From NCBI GenBank assembly GCA_010909165.1, contig MU008160.1:1364001-1428000 (forward strand): a stretch of 64,000 nt of DNA. The letters are read 5' to 3'. Shown here piece by piece: positions 31,248 through 45,365 of this stretch. The first letter of the stretch is position 1; the number at the start of each line of letters is the position of its first letter. This stretch comes from Anthoceros angustus (Eukaryota > Streptophyta > Anthocerotopsida > Anthocerotales > Anthocerotaceae). The notes beneath the pieces were generated by a model that had not been told where the DNA came from, searched no databases, and was given only the letters and a program-made list of their open reading frames with translations. A program made the translations under genes and the position numbers.

Positions 31248-34200
31248 CTACAGCAGTTCTTTGGTCTTTTTCCACAGCTCATCGGCTTCTCCGGGGAAAT
31301 CCTTGGATGCCACCAAGTCCTCTCCAATCAGACGATTTATTGCAAACAAACTCTGCAAGCAAAGCAGGTTGCTGGGTTGAGATGAAAGCCAGAGAGTAGC
31401 ACACCTTCAGAGGATGAATATGGGGGAAGATTGGGGGAGCTTACTTGTTCGATCTGTCTCACCAGGTTGGCAAACTGGGAGTTGTGTGGCGTCATGTCTT
31501 TGTTGGGGAAGGAGTCGAGCTTTTTGAGGTCAGATCTTGCTGACATCTCTGCTTCAAGTAGGAGGGAAGCTGACTTCTTGAAGATGGATATCACTCTGTT
31601 CCCCTTGAACAGGAGCTCCCATATGGCAGATGATGCGTACGCACGTGCCTCTGGTGTTGGAGCGCCCAAGGACTTGAGGAGTAGTGGAATGGTGCGCTGA
31701 TTGGACACGAAGTGCATTTGACAGTCCTGGGAGAAAGCCAGGTTCCGGAGCAGGAAGAGGGCAGAGCTGGCTGCAGGTTCTTTGCCTTGCTCAACGATGT
31801 TGAGGACCTTCACATTTTTGCAAACAGTGTTCATCAGTGGAAATGTTTTTGTTGTTGCTCAATTATTGACATGCCGGTGCAGATGGTACTTACGAGGTCG
31901 AATTGTGCGTCTGTGGAGAGATGCTTCGAGATCATCGTCTGGCCGTGGGGGAAAGCTGCCACATTCACAAGTAATTGCAGGAGCAAGTGCTGCCGCACAA
32001 CATCCTTTCTGCGGACGCATTCGCTGAGTTGAGATATTAAGCCCATCAGCCAATGCTTGTGCAGAAACCTTGCTCGTGGTTCTGCCCTCGTCATCAAGGT
32101 CTGCAGCAAGCTGAGTCCTACACTGTAGCACACCATGCCGACTGAGGGGGTCAAGACCAGGTCGATGACGCTGTCCATCAGCCCCGCCTTGCTGATGACC
32201 ACTCTGGCTTGGTCACTCTGGGCTGCCAAATTGGACATGAGACCAAGCAACTCCGAAAGAAGGTCTTCGTTTCTGTGGGCGAAGTGCCAGAGAGATCTTA
32301 TGAGGCTGAAGACGCCACTGCCAACAGAAGCCTCAGCTGCTTCAGGACTCTTGTACACCATGTGCTCCAACAGCCGGATAGAGAGGAGAAGCTCTTCAAA
32401 GAGGAGCGCCCTGAATTTCCTTACTCCCTCATCAGCCCTGTCTGTCCAGCAGGAGCGCTGCTTCTGGCCAGGCTGCTTCACTATCGCTTTTGCTTCCTGG
32501 TTGCTGCATATGGGCATTCCTCGGTGTCTGCTGGAGTTCCACTGGGGCACCTTCTCAGGTACAGACCGTTGCTTGCTAACCACCCAACGCCCACGCCTGG
32601 ATCTCCTTACTATTGCCTGAAGGGACCGGATATATCCATAGGCAAGAATCGAATGGGCTTCATGGGCAAGCTTTACCAGCTTCTTCGGTATGAGTGACTG
32701 CACGGCAAACTTCTTGGCTTTGCCACTGGCAAGGCAAGAGTGATGATCTGAGTCCGAAGAGAGTGGTACAATTGAACACAGATGAAGCAGAATGGACAAG
32801 GAGATGGTGAGTGCACCTGAAAGTAAGGATGTTTTGTAAAGCCCTGCCAACTGCAGACAAGATGAAAACGAGGTGATGGAGGAAACGTGCATCGTTGGAA
32901 GCCTTGGCTCTCCTGCTCTCTGCAAACAACTCCTCCAAGACAGCCACTAAGGCTGCGCAGATCTGCACCATAGAGTGAGTTGGGGGATGTGAGGATATTG
33001 CCATCCATCAACATGGTGGTATTATGGATAAAAGGAAGACCACCCTTACCTCTACTGCAAAGTGTTGTTGCACTGCTCCTGCTCCGGACGTGACTGCACC
33101 ACATGCCTCGTGCTCTTCACTCAGCACCATTTCTGCCTTCTCTTCTTGTGACAGTAAGGTGGCCAGTAGTGCAGACACTGACAGCCACATTCTCCATAGC
33201 AGAGGATAATCCTCAATTCCACCGGTCGCTTGCATGGTGACATCCTCGACAGCATTTATTGCCCTTCGTAACAGGTGAACAGAAGGATATGCTTTTAGCA
33301 CACTTGCTACAGCTGTGCAAATCATCGTTCCTGATGTACTGAGGATGTCCTTCAATTGCAAATCAGGCGAGCAACCTTCTTTTCTCGAAGCAGCAGGATC
33401 ACCACCGGATTGCTCTGAGGCATCGGATCTGTCACTGATGGGTGGTAAGGCCTCGGGAGGCACCGGGCCGCATGCTGTGTCCCGTGCATACCACTGCTGG
33501 AGGAGCATATTCAAGGTGGTAGCCACATGAAACACACCTTCTGCTCTTTCATACTCTGTGATGGCCTTTCTGGTGGGCTTCACCTGCTCCTCCAACAGGC
33601 GCTGTTTTGGACCTTTGAAATTGCCATAACTCAGCATGGAACTCTCTCGTTCCTCGTCGTCGAGGGCACAATGGCACAAGGCACAGATGAGGGCCGCAAT
33701 GGTTGTGGAACTATTGACCCGCTCTTGCAGAGTGGAATCTCTGGTAGAGGCCATCAACTCCAGAATTTCTGCTATTTGTGCTATCACACCATATCTGTCT
33801 GCCAATTGGATTCTGCTATGCATGCATCTTTTCTCCCAGACCGTGACATACGATTGCACCGCACCTGTCTCTGGTGCTCTGTTACTGGACTCAAAATCCG
33901 AGGTTGGACATCCTAAATGCATCAAGAGCGCATTAAAGATCGGCGGCACCAGAACAAACTGCTCTTGAATGAACTCCATGTCTGTAAAAGTCAATTTCCT
34001 GATGAGCTCTAAGAAGACTCGATAAAAACCAGGCGTTCCATTTCGTTCAGTCAACATGGCCGGAAATGCCTTCCAGAACTTGCATTTCTTAAGGGCTGTA
34101 TTGATGTCAAAAAGATCGATCTCCTCAAAATCGATCTGCATTTCTCCGTCTCCAGTTAGACTATCAACATTCAGCTTGCAGGCTGCTGTCCAGAAATTAG

Positions 34201-37200
34201 AAGCCAAGATAAAACGAAGAGCTTCCTGCCGCACGGCATAGCATTCCTGGGTGTTAAGAACTGCTCTGACAGCAACAAGGCCCACTTCAGGCCAGTTCTT
34301 TAGAAGCATTTTTTGGGTGACAGGTGTGACGGGTGAGGCCAGCATGGCCAGTATGCCGAAGGCCATGCCCCTGACAGTCCCTTCGTGATCAGTGACAACA
34401 CGTGAAAGCCAATATGTGACACTAGTAGAGGCCCAGAGCTCCTCCCAGAAGAGAGGTAACACAGAACATGTGATGCACCACAGGCAGTAAACTATCTCCC
34501 TCACCAGCTGCTTGTGCCTCAGAGATGGAAGATCTGTGCTGTAAAAGCGTGCCATGTGCTTAATCAGTGGGACAATCAGCTGAACTATATCTTGTTCCAT
34601 GCTGGTGTTAGGTGCTTCCTCATTCTGTGGCCCATCCAGACACCTGGTCTGTTCCAAATAGCTCAGCTTCATGAAAGAAAATATGTTTGTTGATGCCTTG
34701 CCAGCTACGTTCACAGCCATCCCTTTTGCAACAAGAGAGAGGCTTTGAACAGCCAGGATACAATAACTATACGGGGCAGTCTGGATCTTCGTGACGATGA
34801 TTTGCAATACAGACAGAAATGCTGTACCCTGGGACATTTACATCGAATTTCAGGTTGACAGAGTTGATGATTGTCTGTGTCCAGAGGGCATGACGTTTGG
34901 TGAAATACCTCTAATAGAAGCGTTACCACTCTTCCGAACAATTTTCTGTCCACGTGATTTTCAGCAGAGAGAACAAGATTGAACACTAAATGCAGCAGTC
35001 TCAAATCTCCCTGGTCAACAGTGGATGATTGCTCCTGCGATGTCGATTGTCCTGCACCAATCAGATCTCAGAATAAGTCACGGCTTGATCGTTTGTTTTG
35101 TCTTTCTCCCTTCTGTTCTAGTTGAAAAGAAGTACCCAATCCTGCAGATAATCTGTCAGCCAGGAAGGGAAGAAGAGCCGTCTTGCATGATGTAGCGAGA
35201 AAGATGATGCCAGATGAAGGTATGCAGTTGGTGCTCATCATAATCTCTACCACGTGCAGTACCTGCGTTGTGTCAATACATGTCAGTTCTTCAACAACAG
35301 GGAGAAAGCAAGAGCATACTGTCTTCACTTTTGCAATTTGTGTTACAATTCATTGGCACTCGTGTGCCCTTCAACATGTTCAGCGACCTGGACTGGACAT
35401 AAAATGCTTGTACAAACCTCAAGCAGCAATTTCATCTCCTCTTCTGATTTTGGACATCTGGTGAGAAATCGTTCAAGAGGCACCATCCAATTGCCCCTAG
35501 CAAGCACAATTGCTGCCTTTGATGCAATCCACGAACAGTCAGAGAGGATGCGCACACAACCCAGACTAAGTACATGCAAAAAGCCGAGTCCTGGTCTACC
35601 CACTGACAGTGTTGAAACTTGTATGAGATGCTACCTCCGGGTGTCTCGAACATTGTGCTGCCAACTCCACAAGCTGGCGAAACTCATCTTGGTAGTCCTG
35701 CTGTCCATCTGAATGCTTATTTGTTGCAGATACTTGTGGGGCAGGCTAGACAAGAGGAACTACTGACATAAATGATACATAATGGTAACAATTTATGGAT
35801 ACCTTTGAGTAAGAGAGATGCTCCAGCAGGGTTTGGATCACATAATCGGCGTTCAGTGCAGAAATGCACCTGAGAGATTGTAGCTCCAGGGGAGATACAC
35901 CAACTCTTGAGGCAATGCTTGTCTTAACTTGATAGAATTCTGCCAGAGTTTTGAACTCCCCTGCCATGATCAAGCCAAGAAGCACTAGGCTTAGATGGCA
36001 ATCCTAGAGATGGATGAGCTCACAAACAAAGCTGCTCAAAGCCACCACAGGGCCTACCACCAAGAAGCCGGAGCTGAGCAACCATGTGATCAACAAGAGG
36101 GTCATAATGCAAAGGCTCTGATACAGGCTCATCAGCTTGACGTAAATCAACAGGAATAGCATGGCAAGGGAACCGGTAACAGCTGGTAAATATGACAGGA
36201 ACAAACAGTTGAACTTCTTTCGTCAATGGGTATGGGATTTGCATGGATAATGCCGGAAACAACTGATCGTCTGTGGATACTACCTGCAAAAACCTCGCAG
36301 TGGTCAGTGAAACCCTGACGATCAAGTCAGCTAGCACGGTCTAAGGTGGTTGACAGACACGAAACGCTCACCTTCTTCAAGTTTGAGTACAACAAGTCAG
36401 CACTGAAGAGCAGAAAAGACAGTATCAATCCTATATTTCTGCGCACACTTGTTACAGGGTGGAAAACCAATGGCAGCAATGGCTCAATCCGCTCCTTTGG
36501 ACTTGTAGTAAGCCAATTTCGCACTCTAGCAACCTCCCTTGCTGAAGGGGAAGTCGTTAGGTTTGTTAGAAGACCAAGGCAAACTTCACCCATGGACTTC
36601 ACTGCATTTCTGCTCTCTTCTTCGGTGCAATTGTCCATCATCTTGTTTTTGCTTTCTTCTGCCTGTTGACAAGTCATTCTCATCCAGCTTACAATCTCGT
36701 AAAGCAAGACTTCAACTAAGTCCAAGTCTTCTTCCATAACGTGGAACAGCTCTTTATCTTCGGACAGCTTGTTGAGCTGCTCAACTGCCGCTCTTCTAAT
36801 GGTTGCACACATAGACGTGGACTTCATGATGTCTAGGAGGTCATGCAGTTTCTGCCGTCTCTTTCCCAGGAAGTCTGAAGCCCGTTGATGGGTACCTGTG
36901 TCCTTTAACACATCGATGAACTTCACCGATGGGGAGGGTCTTTGGCGTTTGTCCGGTTCCAATAGGAGCACATACCGAAATGGATCATGCATGTAATGAC
37001 CAGGATTTTTCCTCTTAATGCAACCTTCACTCCGAGATATCCACCAGGGAACATATCCATCAGTTTGGCAGCAGTTCTGCAAAGCCCCAAGAAGCTCTGT
37101 TGCTGCATTTACCCGAGCAGAGCTACTCAAGCTAAAGAGAGGTCTTAGAAAGAAGGATATTTCGGTCCATGCTGCTGTGGGTGCATCGTAGCTTATCCGA

Positions 37201-40200
37201 TCCACACAGTCACTGCTCCTTTTGGTCTCCATGGCATGAAGGAGGAAGTTGGCCACCTTATCTACCGTTGAGCATCCTCTCATATCGGAAGCAGAGCAGG
37301 CTATCCACGACAGAGCTGGGAGCATCTGTTGTCTCTCGTGTACACCCAGAAACTCTACATGATGAAGTAAAAGCTCTGCACATGACTGGTACCTTCAAAG
37401 TAACAGTACACAGATCAGTCATCAACATCTTGGAACGTTCCATAAGAGCAGGAATTCATATTTTGCTACATCGTAACACTGATCAGCAAACATGAAGGTC
37501 CTTCTTGCAGTCAGATCTAACCTTGCATGTGGCCGCATCATGGATACCATTTGTCAGAAGCTCACTCATGATCCTTGAGCCTCGTAGGAACACATTGTGA
37601 AGGATGCTTGCTGGTGAAACTACACAATTACTGGGACTATTCATTGTTTGGCTCTGTGTGTCTTCTGTGCAGGCATCCCCGAAGCCAAGCTCATTCAAGG
37701 CACACCATTCGTCTGTCCGCGCCTTCTCTGCTGAAGAAACCTCAAGAAGAGCTTCATACGCTACTTTCCTGACATTCCCGGAACCATGGGAAAGCAGGAG
37801 CACAAGCAAGTACCCAGTCAGAGCAAGTTTGTTCTCCAAGTCCGCATCGAAGACAAGCCAAAGATCCTGTCTTCTGCCAGAGTTGGCAGGATCCGTTCTC
37901 ATACCGAAGTGTCTTTTCATTTTTTTCAACTTCCCCCGGTGTCTGTCTCTGCTTGTCTGGAATTTCTCCACTTCAATCTCCAGCAACCCAAGCACAACTG
38001 AAATGAATCTTCTGACCAAGTTGACATCTTCAAATGCTTTCATATATGGGACGGCTTCAGACATACATTTCACAAGCGTTTCAGTATTGACTTTCTCTAG
38101 AACTTTTGAAGGTGATGAGGTTCCTGAGTCCCTCATCATAAGACACTCAAATCCAGCGTTAACCATCCTCTCGGCATCATGGATGGAACCGTATGCATCG
38201 TGAGCCATACAATATGCATGATAATAGTCAGGATCAAAGAACTCTATATACGGAAGAATCTGCAAGACGGTACAAGAAGGAAGACAACATCATTCCATTG
38301 AAGTTTGATGAGAGATAACTGCAAACAGCCACACAGAAGAGAAAATACCCTTGTGTGGATTCCGAAATTACATTCTGCGAGGATAAGGTTACTCGTCAGT
38401 GCTTTCAATGCTTTGATAAGTTTGAATGGCAAAAGGCCCACTACATCCGCAGGTTCGAGCAGAGATAGTAGGTCAGCTGTGTAGCTTAAAACTGTAAGCA
38501 CAGGAATACATTTCGATTGCCAAGTTTCTGTACTATCTTCACTATCTTGCATGATGCTTCCCAGACAGAGTGCACCCAGATCCTGAAATTCTCCACCTAG
38601 AGCTCCAACGACATCATTAAGTGCCCCAAAGTACTGCATGTAGTGGGTCCGCAGCTGCATTGCAAGTTTGTTGCCATCAGATCTGGTGCTTGATGAAGCG
38701 GAGAGCTGGAAATGTATGGAGGACACACTTGAGTTCACCTACCTTCGGGTTAAACTGCTCATCCGCTGTTGGTTTCAGCAGCAACAACAGCTCTCGCAGA
38801 ATCTCAAAGATGGCCTGGTGGTATTTTATTTCTGACAGAAGCTTGATCAAGTGTAATGTCATCATATGTAAATATCGTCCAAGATAAAGCACAAGCCGGA
38901 TGCGCGTCCCAAAGCTGCCTGGGTGCTGTCTTGAGAGGTTCATCTCCTGCTTCGTAGAAACTGGATAACTATGTGCAACGTTGGCCGGATAGATCGCCCC
39001 ATGACTGGTTGCATTTCGTTGCTCATGGTGATCATGTACATGCTGGGCATCAGGGTGAACTTGAAAGGCAGCTTCATATGAAAGACTCAGAGCAGCCTGC
39101 GAGAGGCAACTACATTAATCAAAACAGATGCTCAACGACATGTTTGGGAAAGCAAACGACTTGATAAGGTTCTACCTTTATCCTGCGAACAAGAGAGCGT
39201 AGAAAGTCAAGAGCCACTGGAACTAGGTCAGTATTCTTCAGGACATGGAGCAAGGCCAAGACGTTCTGCACAGAGGAGAAACATGTGAGAAACATTTTCC
39301 TCTGTAATTGCAAGACGAAGAAGGTTGCAATCAATAAGTGCAGGAAGTGCCCACCTCCAAAATGGGCTGTGATTGAAGGATGGCTTCAGGATGAAAGTCA
39401 ACGACGACAGTCTCCCTTAACTCTCGGAGTGCATCTTCAACAATTTGAGGATGTTCAATATCCTGCAGCCTTCCTGTAGAATAGCAAGACAGGTACCCCA
39501 TGAGTGCCAGAAAACCCGACACGGGACAGTGCACAGGACTTTGCAGTGGGCAAGTTTGCATCACATCCCCCTAGCTGATGCAGACACAGGGCAGCTCAAA
39601 CTTGATTCCCGATACCCCAGCCTCAAGCAACTCAACTGCAACCCGCTGGAATAGTCTGAGTCCCATCGGCCAGATTCTTGTGTTTTTTCTCATAAAACAA
39701 GAAGCCGACCAAAAAGCAGACAAGAACTCACAATCTGCCGGCAAACCCCAACATCCTGAACTCACCATATTCACTACTTCATGCCAGTTTCATCCAATGG
39801 AGTGCTGGGAAGTGGACCCAGACCATTCAATTCGAACAGATACTGATTATCCGCAGGCTCCAAGTCAATGTATGGCAAACTCGGTCCAACATCTTGAAAC
39901 CCTGGCCCACAAGTTTGCAAAACAAATCTTAGACGCCTGCCAGGGGTGTCCATCCAGTGCACCACCATGCCACCGTCTCTCTTCTCACCTGGGCTGCAGA
40001 TCTGGGTTTCAGCATAAGAGGACTCCACATCTGGTGAGGCAACAAACTGGCGAGGAGCAATGGAGTCCAGCCAAGGTCGGGAGAACGTTTTGCCATCCTG
40101 CCATGGCACAACCGGGTGCACCTCCCATGTCCGGTGCGGAGGGACATTCGGCCCCTCGATGGGGACAATCCTATCAGCACTCACTTGTGGGCAAGGCTCA

Positions 40201-41132
40201 TCCTGCTGGTTCTCCGCTGAAGCATGCCACTCGGTCAGCGCCGAAATAAGGAGGTTCACCAACGGCAGCAACTTCTCCCCCTTGTCTTCCCGCAACTGCT
40301 GCATAAACTCAATAGCTCCAATCTCCAGCAGCTGGGCTCGCATGTAGCCATCCTGCCACCATCACAAAATGCCTCAGCCTCCCATGCATGCATGCATCGA
40401 TGCCCACAAACACCTATCACACACATCAACCATACCTGGGCCAACTTAATCAAAATGCTCAGCACAGTCTCCTCATGAGCAGGGCTGGGCAGGTTGAACC
40501 ACTCCAACAGATTCCGGGCCAGAGGTTCCGCGAACGGGTGAAACAAATGCACGCTGATCAAGTTCTGCGCCACACAGAACTGCAGCCCCCTGAGAGCCGT
40601 CACCCTCGTTTCCGCCTCCGGATCCGCTGCCCACAACGCCAACAACCCTCCTCATCAGCACGACATGGAGCAATGCAGCCTCCCCAACAAACCCAACAAA
40701 ACCCAACAAAACCCAACAAAAATCCCACACCACACCTAGCCTGAACACCAGAAAGTGCAACGACCCTTCCTGCTCCTCCTTCCCCGCCTTCTTCACGCCT
40801 CCATCTCCCGTTCCCGCTGCAGTTCCCGGGCCACCGTGCTCTGCCCCGGCTCTTCCTGGCGACCTGACAGATCCGTTGGACGACGTTTTGGCGTTCCCAC
40901 ACTTCTCCTCCCGGTCCTCCACACTCCTTCCCCCCGACTCCCTGGACAACGGGCTGCGCGGGCCCACAATCCTGCCCCTCCTGAAGGACCCGGTCGTGGA
41001 GCAGCTTCCAGCTCCCGTGGACGTCTCCGACGTCGCCTGAGCCGAGGCCGGCGGCTTGGAGTTGCAGGACCGGGACGTCTCCCGCGAATCGTACGCAGAG
41101 GTGGTGCTCCCGGCGCTCCCCTGGGAGCTCAT
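31248..41132 (-). CDS. RTTN: Rotatin homologue (centriole/basal-body armadillo-repeat protein)
   Basis: A ~10-kb gene of some 20-30 exons coding roughly 2,000 or more residues, close to the ~2,200 of animal rotatin. First exons 41132-40736, 40650-40436, 40352-39778 are firm, as is the last, 31352-31248, which ends WKKTKELL. Human rotatin's N-terminal block ([23 protein letters not shown]...VGAVEFL) is matched by ARNLLEWFNLPSPAHEETVL and LEIGAIEFMQQL. The C-terminal third keeps armadillo helices such as FLLRNLAFSQDC and YASSAIWELLFKG. A 609-codon exon lies at about 33008-34837; other coding blocks are near 31360-32900, 35100-36300, 36350-37330, 37480-38270, 38250-38740 and 38960-39660. Rotatin is needed for centriole elongation and cilium formation. 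The first ~115 residues are a Ser/Gly-rich extension before the family domain. Internal exon borders are approximate. Confidence 0.85.
40690..40732. repeat. Short tandem repeat CCCAACAAAA in rotatin intron 1
   Basis: Four copies of a 10-bp word close to the exon-1 donor. Simple repeat, no role inferred. Confidence 0.8.
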
Positions 41133-41299
41133 GGCCTCTCGCCGACCTGGCCCAGAATCCGCGCGACCCTGGGTCCCCGCCATCGCTCGCCTTCCGAGGC
41201 CGCGGACACCAAGAACCTGCAGTTTTGTCCCACATTGCAAGAAAGTAGTGCGCGCCAACCGTGGCGTTCATGGTCGTGGGACTCCGCTAATACGCGGTA

Positions 41300-41500
41300 A
41301 CGTAACATAACATGACGTTATCGAAGGACTAAATAAATTCGTCCTTTCCTTCTATCAAGTCGCACTGTTTCAGGTTTAGGTGGGACGCAAGCGACTGACG
41401 TTCGGCGACCCACACAGTCCACCAAGAATGTTGAAGGGAGAGCATCGCGAGCACATAGAGTGGCAGGAAATACACCTGTGATATGATATATATAATCCAT
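41300..41500. other. Upstream region of rotatin
   Basis: GC-moderate sequence upstream of rotatin; the promoter must lie here. No clear motif. A GTTACGTTATG-like direct repeat lies at 41298-41313. Confidence 0.3.
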
Positions 41501-41835
41501 CTATCCAGATATCTGGATACCTAGGATACATACATATATGATATATCTACCAAGATCTTTTGTATGATCTACCACATGCCTTGGCTTTTTGATCGTTGGC
41601 CTTTTTACCCAGATACCTGGATACCTAGGATACATACATATATAATATATCTACCAAGATCTTTTGTATGATCCACCACATACCTCGGCTTTTTGACCGT
41701 TAGCCTTTTCATTCTCGATACATAGATCTATGATATATATACCAAGATATTTCATATGATCCACTACCACATGCCTTGGCTCTTGGATGGTTGGTCTTTT
41801 CATTCTTTTCATCCGATCCTTGCCCCTGGACATTG
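41500..41835. repeat. Tandem repeat, about 104 bp, three copies
   Basis: Copies share GGATACCTAGGATACATACA, CTACCAAGATCTTTTGTATG and CACATGCCTTGGCTTTTTGA. The third copy (from about 41710) is the most diverged. Confidence 0.85.
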
Positions 41836-42289
41836 TCTTTGTTTGATTTGGATTCTGGTAGGGAGATATTTTGGATTTTGGTCAGGAGATGTTTAGGAAG
41901 GCGTTTGTACAAGACGACTCTAAACTAAAGTCCCCTCTTGTTGTGATGTTGTAGCTTGCCAATTTTGTATATGTGAGTCTAACATCTACCTTCGAATGTG
42001 TGTGATACCTCTTTTCACGCAGGTCCCTATGTAAGAGAAGGCTATCAAGCGTGGTGGAAAGTCTATAGACAAAGAATACTTGTCGTAGGATGGTATGTGG
42101 GACTCCCTTGAACAAGTTCATGTACATGAGACCATCTGGTTTAGAATAAAAATAAAAAAATAATAAATAAAATCAATCCTTAAAATAAAAGGTGATAACA
42201 AGATATGCATCCTCGACAACCCCGTGGTGTGTAGGCTCTTCCATTTTCCTATATTCATCACCTTTGGTGTTATGGGTTTAGGATTAGTT

Positions 42290-42454
42290 AGGGCACCCAT
42301 CTTGGCCCACTTTTAATCCTCTAGCATCTAAGGGCACCCATCTTGGGCCACTTTTAATCCTCTAGCATCTAAGGGTACCCATTTTGGGCCACTTTTAATC
42401 CTCTAGCATCTAAGGGCACCCATCTTGGGCCACTTTTAATCCTCTAGCATCTAA
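42290..42454. repeat. Tandem repeat, exact 41-bp unit, four copies
   Basis: Units begin AGGGCACCCATCTTGGGCCA and end CCTCTAGCATCTA. Copies are almost identical, so the array is young. Confidence 0.92.
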
Positions 42455-42484
42455 GTACAATGATATGGTATTCTATATGACTGA

Positions 42485-42570
42485 GCGGAGATATCATATT
42501 AAGGCTCATCGTCATCATGCAATGTGCGCGGAGATATCATATTAAGGCTCATCGTCATCATGCAATGTGC
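42485..42570. repeat. Direct duplication, 43 bp, two copies
   Basis: GCGGAGATATCATATTAAGG and the following CTCATCGTCATCATGCAATGT occur twice in a row without a visible change. Confidence 0.92.
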
Positions 42571-43575
42571 CCTGTCTCATGAGTTCCATGCCTTCCCATC
42601 CACTCTCTCCTTACGAAAGCGGAATATCGTGTACAAGTACAAGCATATACCGGCAACCGATTCCTTCATCCGGTTAGCGGACAATTTTTTCCGTCCTAAG
42701 TGAAACAAAGAAAACATTCTTCTTCTTCTTTGCGCATGGGGTGCTAGCGTCCGGCATGCTGAAGTCTCCATTTGTGCTTTCTCGAATGAGCGCTTGGGGC
42801 TATTTTATGTTCTAGTGCTACCTCTAACTCTTCAAAGTCCAGGCTTTTTACCTATGTATTAGAGAAGCCCCGTTATGAAGGGCACGCTAGGCTACCTGGT
42901 GAGTCATTTTGAGTGAGACCACCATTTCTTCAAGTAAAGTAAAGTACAAGAGCCAGCGCCGCTGCAGCTTCCTCCTGTGTCGTGTATGCATCTAGATATG
43001 TGGACTAAAATAGACTTTGTATGTCTTGGAGGAAATTTTCCAAGTCGAGGGCTTTCAAGCGAAAGCGCGAAAGGCTTGCATAACGCGACAGAAGCGACCT
43101 GACGCGGGGTCTTCTTACTGGCACGGCAAGTCGATAAATCGATAAATCCAGAACGGCCACCTCGGCCCTCTGTCGTCAGGAACCTTCGCGTGAGCCTTCG
43201 TCAGAGCAATACTCGAGTTGCGGCCTGCCTTGCGACGGAGCTTGTCCGTCAAGGTGATGACGTCTTCGACTACAGCGCGTGTACCTGCACAACTGCACGA
43301 TTGGAGCAAGCCAGGGCTTGCCCGGGGCCGCATCGATCTCCCAGCGGTCAATCCCGAAACTTTCAACCAGGGATCTATGGATATTTCGACAAAGCCTGCA
43401 AGCCTGCTCCACTGCTACAAATGCTCGCATGCAAGCTCCTCGTCGCAACCCCTGAGGCTCAAATCCGAGTGCATTGCGCACAGTGCAGACCTGCAACACG
43501 ATCACTGCAGAGTGCAGACGTTGCACAAAATTGCACACTTCGTGCTGCAAGAACAAGAGCACTAGGTTTGGAAAT
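42571..43575. other. Intergenic region upstream of the peroxidase
   Basis: About 1 kb holding the peroxidase promoter and 5' UTR. Short frames on both strands here look like chance. No other feature seen. Confidence 0.4.
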
Positions 43576-44936
<1,361 letters not shown>

Positions 44937-45365
44937 TGACAGGAGATATTTATCCCAACTTTCTTCATTGCTTATTACCGTTGTATTGTATGCTTACCAT
45001 GAACGACATCTGTAAAGGGGACAGTGAATGAAAATCTTACTTCTTGGATCACATCCCGATGATGGTACAATTCACTATGTTGGCTCATGACATTGAAAGA
45101 AATGACTCCATCCGTCTGCCCTTCCTTCGGCCAGTACTGTTGAGTGATCAAAACTTGGTATTCTAAGCTTGGACATGCCTCAATGCTAAAGCTGAACCTG
45201 CCTCAGTTCTGGTGTCCCAGCTACACATTTGGTACATTTGCATAACAGGCTTCCCAGCATTTCCTTGTCTGGAAGCTGTGCAGACCTTCCTATGGATAGG
45301 TAGACGAAAGGAGGGTCTCTTGTGATAGATATACCAGTCCAGTGTTGACAAAAAAGGTGAGACCA
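44937..45365. other. Intergenic region between convergent genes
   Basis: Space between the 3' ends of the peroxidase (+) and PPR gene (-). It should hold both 3' UTRs; nothing else seen. Confidence 0.5.

Noticed and set aside
40600-41271. Second minus-strand frame of 223 codons at the start of rotatin
   Set aside because: Out of phase with the conserved second exon; the frame beginning at 41132 joins cleanly to the rotatin block.
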